A DNA stretch of 64,000 nucleotides from Thamnaconus septentrionalis (Eukaryota > Chordata > Actinopteri > Tetraodontiformes > Monacanthidae), in assembly GCA_009823395.1 (NCBI GenBank), contig CM020509.1, positions 20,775,001 through 20,839,000 on the forward strand, in the 5' to 3' direction. The translations under genes and the position numbers were made by a program. Below the pieces are notes generated by a model that worked only from the letters and a program-made list of their open reading frames with translations, had not been told where the DNA came from and searched no databases. Shown one piece after another: positions 55,290-64,000 of the stretch (position 1 is the first letter of the stretch; every line of letters begins with the position of its first letter).

Positions 55290-55770
55290 AACTGGTGTTT
55301 ATTTTCTGTGAAACAGAAAATAAAAAAGTAACACGCTCGTCCGTCTCTGCGGCGCACACCTCTCTCCCCCAGGGCTTGCGGCAAGTCAACGTTACAACAT
55401 TTTCTAATTTAAGGTGAACCGCTGCAAAAGAAAAAGGGAGCTCACATACCTGTGAAACAGAAAATAAAAAAAAGTAACACGTTCGTCCGTCTCTGCGGCG
55501 CACACCTTCAAAAGAGATACACAAACCGCGTCAGAACACCGGCCCGAGCGCTGCAACTCCGACCCTCCGAGCGAACACAAAAAAAAACTTCCCCCACACA
55601 AAAAACTACAACAAGCGTTATATTAACAAAAACCAACACATTACATATACAATATATATATATATATACATATATGATACAGTTGATAATCCCACATTTT
55701 CACCGACTCGACATAACCATCACAACACATTACCTCTCTCCCCCAGGGCTTGCGGCAAGTGAAGAAAACA
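55290..55770. repeat. Block of internal direct repeats
   Basis: CTGTGAAACAGAAAATAAAA occurs at about 55307 and 55452. CGTCCGTCTCTGCGGCGCAC occurs at about 55337 and 55483. CTCTCTCCCCCAGGGCTTGC occurs at about 55361 and 55735. GC content rises sharply relative to the neighbours. This may be a promoter region of the element or a duplicated insertion. No coding content is recognised. Confidence 0.75.
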
Positions 55771-55961
55771 CCGCGGAACCCAGGGGAAGTGACGTTGCTA
55801 CGGTCATAGGTCATGAAAATTTATCAAACCAAATAAATATCACAATAACTAAAAAATCTGCTGCAAAAAAAAAAAAAAAAACACAACTCAAATAACTATT
55901 GGCTAAATAAAGACAAACAACAGATTTTGGGTGAAATCTAAACAGTAACTGAACACACCTG

Positions 55962-56775
55962 TTACACAGAGAGTACACGAGAGGCACGCCACTCATCACT
56001 GATGGCTGAAGATCCGAGCCTCACATGATGGGCAATCAAGGGGACGAGGTGTCTTCGAGATCTTCTCTCCACGAGTCGTAGAACAGGCTTTCGTCTTCCT
56101 TGATGATACCTCACACCTATCATCCCAAAGACCCACTTCTCTTTTCCACCCACCAGCCATTCTTCCTCTCCCATACTAATGCAGAAACGACACAATAAGC
56201 AGACGTGAACAATTACATTATATTATTATTAACTTATGCCACTCTATTTGACACTTATTTAAAGTCACAATTACTGTAACGTACCTTACTTTTGTGCCGA
56301 CAAATGGCTCTCATCAACCACAACAAGCTCCCCTCTTCCACCAACCTGCTGGTCTGCTGTACGCCTTCTCATCCTTTCAACTGCTGGGACACAGGCCTCC
56401 CTTACTTTTTTAGCCATTTTAGTCAGAGTTGTTGAACTGGCTGCAATTGTGTCATCCATCATATCAATCTGTCGTAATCTGCGACCCTGGGAAAACCTTC
56501 AAAGACAAATAGAAGAAAGGAATGGTTATGTGTTTCTAAAATCATCGACAAAACATGCAATGCATCATTTTGCGTATTGCGTGTTTCATGCAATAACTCA
56601 GAGAACGATATTGTGAGTCTGGAATGTGTGTGTTGGTTATTATTGTTATTACTTGCCCACCTGTACATAAACTGAAACCAGTAACTGAGGGATATTTTTG
56701 AATGACTGAAGATTGACTTGTGCCTGACAGATTTTTGTTTTTCCTTTCCCATATGTGCTGCTTGGCGACAGGTCC
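55962..56775 (-). pseudogene. IS1595/ISXO2-like (Merlin-type) transposase, spliced, 3'-truncated
   Basis: Three exons read leftward. Exon a (about 56775-56645) gives HKSIFSHSKISLSYWFQFMY, the segment that follows the zinc ribbon in this family. Exon b (56486-56290) gives GRRLRQIDMM, then GELVVVDESHLSA with the first catalytic D, and ends at a GTAAGG donor. Exon c (56175-55962) starts after TCTGCATTAG and gives EKWVFGMIGV, a KPVLRLVERRSRRHLVPLI stretch and SSAISDEWRA with the second D. Exons b and c join in frame. The text stops soon after SDEWRA, and the C-terminal third with the last catalytic residue is not found. Bacterial IS1595 relatives and eukaryotic Merlin elements make 8-bp duplications, which fits the flanks of this element. 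The N-terminal zinc ribbon is not seen. Confidence 0.7.
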
Positions 56776-57353
56776 TATTTAAAAAGAACAGTAACATAAA
56801 ATAGTCTTTCAAGGGTGAGAGAGATTATGCTCCACCACTATCTCACTCACTTACACCCCCCAAACACACACACACACACACGTTTGGGTAGTAGTGGTCA
56901 ATAGTAAATTTAGTCATGATCACATAATCAGGTCACAAAAAAGTCAGTAACTACACTCAGCACAAAGCACATTTGAAAACGTGTAATTAGATTGCAGTCA
57001 GTTACAATGATTACTGGTTTAGATTTGTGTTAACATATTTAAAACGTGGAAATTATTAAAATTACAAATCTCTATAGTGCCGCTGTAAACGTTCTTGCCA
57101 GTATGTATTTGTGAGGGCAATTTGACCAGTTCAAAATGTTGTATATGTTCTACTGTAGCCTATGTATAGTAAGTAACTTACTCCTCCCAGGTTGCTAGCT
57201 TTTTAAATTATGACTTTATTAATATATATTTTTGGTTTAATGAATTATGGATAATTTACAGAGCCCCTAAAGGGACATGGAGAAAAAAAAATACATTTCA
57301 GGTGCGCACCTGAAAGTTTCTGGTGCTCACCTGGTAGTTTTCTTCTTTACAAA

Positions 57354-57777
57354 ATGACAGTACAGGAGTTAGTGCGTGTGTATTTTGACCTGGGACTTCA
57401 TTATAAGGACAAGTCGCCATGGTTACGTTATGTCCGAGAGAAACTTGAAGACAATTCTGAAGTCCTGTGGTCTGTTTCGGCGTAACGGATACAAGCGCTT
57501 TGGATCATGCATTTGATTTCATAGAGGAACAACTTCAAACATCTGGCCGGCTCTGCAGCTACAGGTGGATGGACACAAAATGTAAAGAGGCAGGATCGCC
57601 TGTCAAGAAAGAAGAGGTGCGCTTAATTCTGAAAGACTTTGACCCGAGGGGGGTCGAACTTCGAAGGAGGAGACGGCTCCATCGCCGCAGCTACTTTGCT
57701 AAAGGGCACCAATTACATTTGGCACTTTGACTCCTATGATAAACTTAAAACCACTTGGTATCTGTATCAGCGGATGC
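57354..57777 (+). pseudogene. Integrase-type (rve/IS3-like) DDE gene, broken
   Basis: Starts MTVQELVRVYFDLGLHYKD, the helix-turn-helix start seen in a family of fish and cnidarian integrase-like proteins. A shift leads to HGYVMSERNLKTILKSCGLF, the second DNA-binding helix. Another leads to frame 57467-57730 with FIEEQLQTSGRLCSYRW, then VRLILKDFDPRGVELRRRRR and HRRSYFAKG. A third shift gives NYIWHFDSYDKLK, carrying the first catalytic D, and GICISGC. Then the gene stops. The second D and the E are missing. The domain order resembles IS3-type integrases, and the eukaryotic IS3EU group is my best guess. At least three frameshifts make it inactive. Confidence 0.65.
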
Positions 57778-57924
57778 TGAGTCAACTGTCAATGTCAGAG
57801 CAACTGCACTGGTAAGAGTGTCCGCCCTGGGACTGTTAGGTTGGGGTCAATGTTTGATCCAAAAAGATTAAGATTTGATTACTTTTTTTGTATCACAATT
57901 ACAATGTATGTAATTTAATGTGTT

Positions 57925-58567
57925 ATTTTTACAGTCCAAAATTTTTACATTTTTTATTGACCTGGTCAACTTCAAAACTGTGCAAATACTGTTTCAGGCA
58001 AAACATAACCAGTTACCTCGTAATATACAGAAAATGTTTATGTTAGCTGAAGGGAATTATTGTTTAAGGGGATCATTTAAATTCAAGCAGAGAAGAGTTC
58101 GTACAAATAAGAAAGAATTTTGTATTTCAGTTTGTGGGGTGAAGCAGTGGAATGGAAATTTGCTTCGAATCAACGCTGTCCAACTTGTTGTGGAGTGTTT
58201 GTTATTATTATGACTATTATTTTTGTGTTGTTATTAATTATTATTTTCATCATTACACAATAGTCAGTGTTATTAATTCAATCAGATTGGTTGTGTTTCT
58301 TTTTTTTTTTTTTCTCAGTATGAATGATTAATTAACTTTGTCCTTATTGTTGCACAACTTTGCACTGATTTACCTTTTTTTTTACCTGAGGGAAAGGGGG
58401 TGAGATTTAATAAGTTTTGCTTTGTCTCACTCCTTTTGGGATATTTGTCAAAATTATTTATTATGATTATTATTTCTTGGGTGTTGTTGTTGTTTTTGAT
58501 AATTTGTATAAGTTGTTTTGTTGATGTGCACAGAAGCTATTCGAATAAAAAAAATGAATGAATGAAT
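57925..58567 (+). mobile_element. LINE 3' fragment
   Basis: Frame 57920-58213 has FKTVQILFQAKHNQLPRNIQ, then CLRGSFKFKQRRVRTNKK and FCISVCGVKQWN. This is the C-terminal end of an L2/Rex-like LINE ORF2. Downstream non-coding sequence ends AAAAAAATGAATGAATGAAT, a typical LINE 3' tail. It is 5'-truncated and inserted inside the TIR element. Confidence 0.75.
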
Positions 58568-58814
58568 CAATGCTATCCAGTAGATAACATTAATTACACA
58601 CATTGCATTGAATTTGGATTCAGTAGTCTGAATACATGGCAAAAAAAAAATCTGACTCAAACCAAACACATAGTTGCAAATTAGTTTAAAATTACCTAGT
58701 TAACTATGTATTTCTTACCAAGCATATAGATCTCCACTGTTCGTCCTCCTTTTCAGTTTCATATCCCGATGGCACATAGTGTAAGACAAATGTATAGACA
58801 AAGGACTAGTTGCG

Positions 58815-59019
58815 TCCCCTACGTCATCAACGTGACGGTGGGAGGGAGAAACCTGGCGGCAACATTGAACGTGGAGCTGCTCTACGTAGAGAAGACGCTG
58901 CGCTGAGTGCAGCTAAGATTGTGGAGAACTCCGATCAAACTCGAAGAGTTAGACGGACGCGAGCTCAAGGGAAAGCCGGCGTGGGGGTGACACATCGTCG
59001 GCCGCCAGCGACACTCGAG
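58815..59019 (+). promoter_or_regulatory. Promoter-like region and 5' non-coding exon of the CCDC106-like gene
   Basis: TACGTCA, a CRE-like site, lies at 58820-58826 in a GC-rich, CpG-containing stretch without a TATA box. The segment ends CACTCGAG|GTAAGTATG at 59019/59020, a near-consensus 5' splice site. Spliced to the exon at 59806 it would supply an untranslated leader, since the start codon lies eight bases into that exon. Confidence 0.45.
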
Positions 59020-59805
59020 GTAAGTATGTTTGTTTGGTGACAACACATTATGGATGAGAGCTAGCTTGTTAGTAGCCGATGGGCCCAAGGCACAGAGTAA
59101 ATACATTTTAGACACACTTTATCTTTCAACATAAAGGAGTGTATTGGTTCTAACATGCTAGCTGAATCCATTTGTTAAGTTTCCATTTTAATCAAGGCAT
59201 GCTCTCTGTGTAATTAATTGACTGTACATAGAATTGCTACTGTGTAGCTGCAGGGGTTTATCTTTAGTTTGTGTGGATTTTAATCTGAAATAAATCTCCT
59301 TTTTTTTTTGTTAACAGCCTTCTGTCTTGGTTGTTCTGGACACTTGCCTGTCTGTAGTGACGTAAATGGTTGACTTTTAACGACACCTTTAGCACAACGT
59401 TAATACCACTAACAAGTTACAAGTTTAAAAAAAAAAAGAAAAGAAAATATTTGATAGACGTTTTAATAATAATGATTGTAAATGCATCCCAAATGCTTTA
59501 TTACATACAATAAATTGCATGTCATTTATAATTACATCAGTGCTTCACACAAAGTAGAAAGAAAGTACTGTTAACTATTTGCATTTATATACAAAAAAAC
59601 GGATAGGACACACACACAGTGACAAATTATTGTATTTGAACATAAAGTGAATAGAAATAAATGAATTTCACTTGAGAAGCACAACTTAAAGTCACTTAAA
59701 TGTCAAGCCATGACAAAATCACCAGTGTCTGAAAATATATCCAGTTGGTATATCATTTTTCACATGCGTTTTATAATGATCTTTTTTCTTTTTTTTTTCT
59801 TTGAG

Positions 59806-60732
59806 GTCTTTCCATGGCCCCGACTGCACAGCTCGCAGACAGAAGAAAATCCCATGAACTGGAGATGTGTCACCTGAAGTCAGAGTTGCAAAAGGAGAAG
59901 ATAGATGAGCTTATCAAGGAGAGAGACTATCTAAAACAACAGCTGGCATCAGGCAAGTGTCCCTACACACAGTATGAAGAGACATTCTAGTGCAGTTGGG
60001 TCTTATTATATTTGATTCTAGAGTATGCGTGTGTCTCTTTGTGCCATGCCAGCCTAATGTTTGTATTTGAACCTATTTTAACAGCTCTTAAAAAAAGAGG
60101 ACGCAGTTTCCACCCAGGCAATCTGCTTGTCTTCATCTTCCTCTCGTGACAGCTCAGAGGAAGAGTCTGACTCCTCCTTTAATACATCGTCATCAGAGGA
60201 TGACAAGAAGAGGAGTAAGAAAAGGAAGAAGAAGGCGAAAGGGAAAAAGTCTGAGAAGTCAAAGAAAATGGAACTAAAGATTTGTAAGAGAAATTGCTAC
60301 ATGTACTTTCACGTCATAAGTCTCTTATTTGCACTTGCTCTGATCTTAAGTTTTATATCGTAGGTTGAAAGAGTGAGTGCAAGCAAATGTGCGCAAACGT
60401 GCTTCTGTGGATAACACAAATTCTTTATCCTCTGAATTGCAGCCCAAACTCCGGATCAGGTGGTGTCCCGATACAAAAGAATTCTCAGGCTGTTCAGTGG
60501 AGGTGGGACCATGTCTGCTGCTTTCAAGCGTGCTGGGGTGGACCGGAACACTATTGTTGTCACTGTTCCAATTGCCGAGCTGTTCATTGCTGCGCCCAAC
60601 AAATGTGTCATTTGAAACTCAGTGTGTTTTTCCACACGGTGTGCCACACCAATTCAGGAGGATCCACGAATTGCGGACACAGTTAAAGCCTATAAAGCTT
60701 CTGGAATGCTGCTTCCCCTAAAAGCAAAGTAA
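59806..60732 (+). pseudogene. CCDC106-like gene carried by the TIR element
   Basis: Exon 2 (59806-59952) starts MAPTAQLADRR and has the coiled coil CHLKSELQKEKIDELIKERD followed by YLKQQLAS. It ends at a GC donor (CAG|GCAAGT). Exon 3 (60085-60283) has VSTQAICLSSSSSRDSSEEE, then an acidic serine stretch and the basic KKRSKKRKKKAKGKKSEKSK block. Exon 4 (60443-60732) has QTPDQVVSRYKRILRLFSGG, then TMSAAFKRAGVDRNTIVVTV, PIAELFIAAP and, near the end, EDPRIADTVKAYKASGMLLP. This order is that of the CCDC106 family, which is greatly expanded in fish. In vertebrates CCDC106 is reported as a nuclear protein that binds p53. Two lesions: an A-run of seven where six would keep frame (60090-60096), and an in-frame TGA at 60613. 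The polyadenylation signal AATAAA is at 61033. Confidence 0.75.
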
Positions 60733-60847
60733 GCCATAGTGCTAAATAAACACAGTGATTCCTAAATGCTTGGTGGAAGATGGAAAAGATGGAAGACGAA
60801 AAAGTTTATTGTTGAATTTTGATATAGAAGATTTTTCCTACAATCTT

Positions 60848-61507
60848 TCATGAAGATTTATTTTGTACCATTATTTCATCTTGTGTTTAGTATATTCATT
60901 TTATCTGTCTGAAAAAGTTTTGAAAACATTCTTTGAGATAATATTTCATATTTAATTTTAATTATGACACTGACTTTATTTTTTGATATTGATTTTGAAC
61001 AGTTGAACAGTTACCAAATGTTGAGAAGTTGCAATAAAATAAGTGCAATATGTTCTGTATTCCTTTATTTTGTGTCTTTTCTTTGTCTGGGAAGACAACT
61101 GAGACTTTGGTGAGTCTTGAGGCATTGCCAGCCTTTAAATCTCATTTGCAAACGCTTTACAAGATCGTGCTCACTTTAGATGAGCTCACACAAAATACTC
61201 AATTAACGGGTAGTAATTGCTTCGCAAGTACCAGATATAATGAATAGCTAATTTAATAACTGTTTATAGGCCCTCTATTGGAAAATAAAATTGTAAGTTT
61301 TTTATAAAACATTTATGAACACAATTTCTAACCATGAAACATGCGACAGATGAGCTTATTAATGATGAGTAAAGCATTTATAACAGTATTTATAAACAAC
61401 ATACTAATCAGTATTCATGTCAGAAACATGATTTATAAATGAAACATTTAGTATTTATTAATGCTCAACTAATGCTTAATAGTGTGTACTTATTATAAAG
61501 TGTTACC
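60848..61507 (-). repeat. Right terminal inverted repeat
   Basis: Inverted copy of 52615-53394, ending GTGTGTACTTATTATAAAGTGTTACC. It carries AATAAA at 61033-61038 on the plus strand, positioned to end transcripts of the CCDC106-like gene. Confidence 0.9.
61033..61038 (+). terminator. Polyadenylation signal inside right TIR
   Basis: AATAAA about 300 bases after the CCDC106-like stop. The mirrored copy in the left repeat (53213-53218) would serve a leftward gene. Confidence 0.5.
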
Positions 61508-61515
61508 AGAGGGGA
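61508..61515. repeat. Right target-site duplication of the large TIR element
   Basis: AGAGGGGA, seven of eight bases equal to the left copy. Confidence 0.7.
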
Positions 61516-62147
61516 TAGCATGCAATTAGCTATTTTGGCCATTTGTATTGTATTGTATTGTATTGAAGCTATGAATTCATAAGGATTTGCTCGTTTGTAA
61601 TGCTGCATTTCTGATTTTAACGATGAGTTCTGACACTATTTTTGTAAAAGTTTACAGTTGTATCAGTCTTTCCCTCACAGTTATGTGATGCCCTCAAAGT
61701 TTTACTCCAAAAATTGGAAACAGTTCATGGGGGTTGGCTTCTGTACAAATCTTCAGGCTGGCAAACACAAGTTTGTGTGTTACTGTTACTCTGCCATTAA
61801 AATAAATAAAATCAGTACATATGCAGCAGTTAACTTCACACTGTGTTATGCATAACACTGTTACTGTGTGGGTCAGGTTTGTATAATCCAACTAATAAAC
61901 TGTTGGAAGCTCTCATTTCCTCTCCTCTTTTCTATCGGAGGATGGGGTAGCCTACAACTGTCTCCTGTGGCACCTGATGATGCTGGCTATACTGGCATTC
62001 TGTTGAAGTCTGTAACTTGTGGGACTGTGAATGAATGAAGCCTCATATCATATAATGTAATGTTCTACTTTTGTAATAATATTGTGTATTTATGTCATTA
62101 TATTATGTTATTTTTAAAATAACACTGTACCTGTAACTTCTCAACAG
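61516..62147. other. Non-coding spacer, probable intron
   Basis: Short (TATTG)n repeat at 61546-61565. No convincing coding sequence. It lies upstream of the HECT-like exons and may be an intron of that pseudogene. Confidence 0.45.
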
Positions 62148-64000
62148 CTGACATGCAGGAATGTCCCGTCTGCACAAATACGTTTCCCAGTGACATCATC
62201 GAGTTACATGCTTTGCCGTGTGTCGAAAGGTATCCGTAAACTTGTTATTGTTCATACTTTTTCCCCAATCAGCGATGGTTTTTGTTGTCTGCAATGTTTA
62301 ACACAAATAGGGTAGACAACAATGTGATGCAGGAAAGCATTGCAATTAGGGAAGAGCAGGCAGCAGTGCCTGGACCATCCACAGGTTCTGCAAGATGGTT
62401 GGTGCACTTCAAGCTTAGCAGTGGTGTGGGGAAAAATACTCTGTTTCAATCTTTACAGTGAGACATAAACAATTAAACCACCATATTACTATTTTTATTC
62501 ATATTAGGCTGGTTAACTGTCAGTGTCCCCTCCGAGGCTAGATCTCAGTGTGCTGACAGTTTTATACGACGTCATGAAACAAAAGGTCCCTTACTTCTCT
62601 CTATGGACATCAGAACAGTCCCTGCTGAGCAGGACCTGACACTTCTCTCCTTCTATAAGCAACCTAATGTGTGGAATGGGTTTGACCCCTGAGTTGCAGA
62701 CTTGAAGGTAACTCAAATTACAATTTTACAGTTGTCCACAATGAATGTCTGTCTTTACTTTACGTTGTCTTGCAGGAGATACTGCGATTGGAAATGGTGC
62801 GACTTCTTTCTTTTTCTCCACATGCATGGAGAAACTGATATCGGGCTTCTGCATCGATTTTGGTATGTATAAATGGAATATATTATCCTTCCAAATGCAA
62901 GCTGTATATAACCAGTTAGTGTTATTATTTGTTTCCATAAAGATTGATTGTATTTTGATGGTTTTGAGGGTTCTCTTGAGCTGCAAAGTTCAAAGGGTTC
63001 TCCTAAATGTATCATGCCTGGATTTGATTATATCCAGGATTTCCTGCCCTTCACAATACTGAAATGCATTTTCTGACAATTATTTACTCTCTCACTCACC
63101 GTTTTACTCTGGAAGGAGGCCTTTTGCTTTGTTGTTCTGAATTTATATTTTTTTGATATCTTGACAGACAGCAAATTCACGTCTTCCACAGCTTTATGAA
63201 GGAGAGCCTGGCCATTCAGTTCCCTCAGCCTCTCACTTTCTTGTGGGAAGTGACATGTTCATTCATGGTGGCGGGTAGAATGATAGGCCACTCCTTTCTT
63301 CACGGAGGACCCAGCCTGCAGGTGTTCAGCCCTGCTGTTACTCATGTCTTGCTTGGCGGAAGTCCTGCAACTGCAACAGTGACACTCGAGGACTGGTCCA
63401 AATCTTGGCATGGGGGAAACCATCAAGCTTGTATGTTTGATTTTTGTTTTTTTTTCTTTCAGTAATTCTCTATGTTATGTACAATTTGGGTTCCCTTTTA
63501 ATGTTTATCCATGGTCCTTGATGAATGAAATGTATATGGCTTATTGTCATGAAGCTTGAAGGGGGAGCCATACTGTCTGATAAGGAGAAACAAAGTGTCC
63601 AGGACTTGGCCTATTCCTGGGATCTCCCTTTGCTAACTGACAACAACAGGAGGGTGGCTTTTTGAAAAGCTGTTGAGTAAAAATACGTCTAAAAACACAA
63701 GTAGGATTATTTTGTCATTCACTAGTGGAATACAGCATTCTAAGTGTAATCAATTGAAATTATTTGTTTGCATATTTTACTCTTCAGGCCTGCTTTAAGA
63801 AATGTTATGGGTTCTTTCCAAAGTGTTATTACTGTTAACAGGGAATAGGACGTGTCATGAGGCAAGTTAAGCAGCTGAGGTGAGGCATTAAAGAAACCCA
63901 ATTGTGGACACTGGTGACTCAAAGACCTGACGCAGTGGCCTTGCTTTTTCCTAAAAGACACAGTGGGGATTGTCAGCGCTGAGGTTCATCTTAACTACTC
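62148..64000 (+). pseudogene. HECT-like E3 ligase family pseudogene (partial)
   Basis: Exons with splice-like borders run off the window end. 62148-62229 encodes DMQECPVCTNTFPSDIIELH with a later cysteine, a small ubiquitin-binding-type zinc finger. 62508-62707 has a KGPLLLSMDIRTVPAEQDL stretch and an in-frame stop near 62690. 62776-62862 has GDTAIGNGATSFFFSTCMEK. 63170-63430 has LYEGEPGHSVPSASHFLVGS, a frameshift, then VAGRMIGHSFLHGGPSLQ. 63551-63690 has VQDLAYSWDLPLLTDNNRR with a one-base insertion after it. 63842 onward has GRVMRQVKQLR, a TGA, then an ETQLWTLVTQRPDAVALLFP stretch. This order is that of a multicopy fish family annotated as HECT-domain or G2E3-like ligases, which would add ubiquitin to targets. 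Several stops and frameshifts show it is inactive. Confidence 0.65.

Larger units (their letters stand above)
52615..61507. mobile_element. 8.9 kb DNA transposon with long terminal inverted repeats
   Basis: Both ends read GGTAACACTTTATAATAAG inward and stay inverted copies of one another for about 660-780 bp. An 8-bp near-perfect duplication flanks them. The interior of about 7.4 kb contains, left to right: a minus-strand LINE relic (53640-55060), a block of internal direct repeats (55290-55770), a spliced IS1595-like transposase gene on the minus strand (55962-56775), a broken integrase-type gene on the plus strand (57354-57777), a LINE 3' fragment (57925-58567), and a CCDC106-like gene (58800-60732). 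An 8-bp duplication and GG ends fit IS1595/Merlin-type transposition; the integrase-type gene is the alternative mobiliser. I know of no described family with this exact content. Confidence 0.85.

Noticed and set aside
59318..59400. Extra exon after TTTGTTAACAG at 59330
   Set aside because: An acceptor-like site is present, but no donor follows, and the CCDC106-like reading is complete using the exon at 59806.

Overview
The window reads as nuclear DNA of a teleost fish. I infer this from the transposable-element mix (a LINE that looks like Rex3, L2-like LINE tails, fish-type Gypsy elements, solo LTRs, hAT, Tc1 and mariner-like elements, a retrovirus remnant), from spliced introns, and from very dense microsatellites. 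There are no bacterial-style operons. Apart from mobile-element genes I see no conventional host gene that is complete. The left half may be intronic or intergenic DNA of a larger gene; two short exon-like segments (36187-36230 and 50197-50231) are the only hints of it.

Layout. 1-5140: non-coding DNA with purine/pyrimidine tracts and minisatellites. 5145-12340: a stack of retroelements, comprising a truncated LTR, an endogenous-retrovirus remnant whose leader carries a 28S rRNA fragment, a 3 kb minus-strand LINE with a SINE-like insertion, and a solo LTR. 12340-18500: mostly unique DNA with a GC-rich disrupted reading frame (15340-16071) and a tandem array of CCAAT motifs. 18531-22780: a hAT element with a BED finger, a hairpin with a hammerhead-ribozyme-like core, and a Gypsy element that has lost its reverse transcriptase. 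24602-31822: two solo LTRs, a Rex3-like LINE, a zinc-finger-family pseudogene and a Gypsy RT fragment. 31823-42250: mostly unique DNA with microsatellites, a local duplication and a second solo LTR of the 12 kb family. 42270-50082: a mariner-type MITE, a hAT element with a perfect 8-bp duplication, a minus-strand LINE, a GC-rich MITE, another hAT element carrying a nested repeat, and a dead Tc1 copy.

The most unusual object is at 52615-61507. This 8.9 kb segment is bounded by 660-780 bp terminal inverted repeats and by a near-perfect 8-bp target duplication. Inside it lie a spliced IS1595/ISXO2-like (Merlin-type) transposase gene on the minus strand, a broken integrase-type DDE gene on the plus strand, and a nearly complete multi-exon gene resembling the CCDC106 family, with its own promoter-like first exon. 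That gene's polyadenylation signal falls inside the right inverted repeat. Two LINE fragments have landed in the element later. I read it as a large DNA transposon that carries, or has picked up, a CCDC106-like gene. Immediately to the right lies a multi-exon pseudogene of a fish HECT-like E3 ligase family that runs off the window end.

Limits: all family assignments are by eye from motifs. Boundaries without stated target duplications are approximate.
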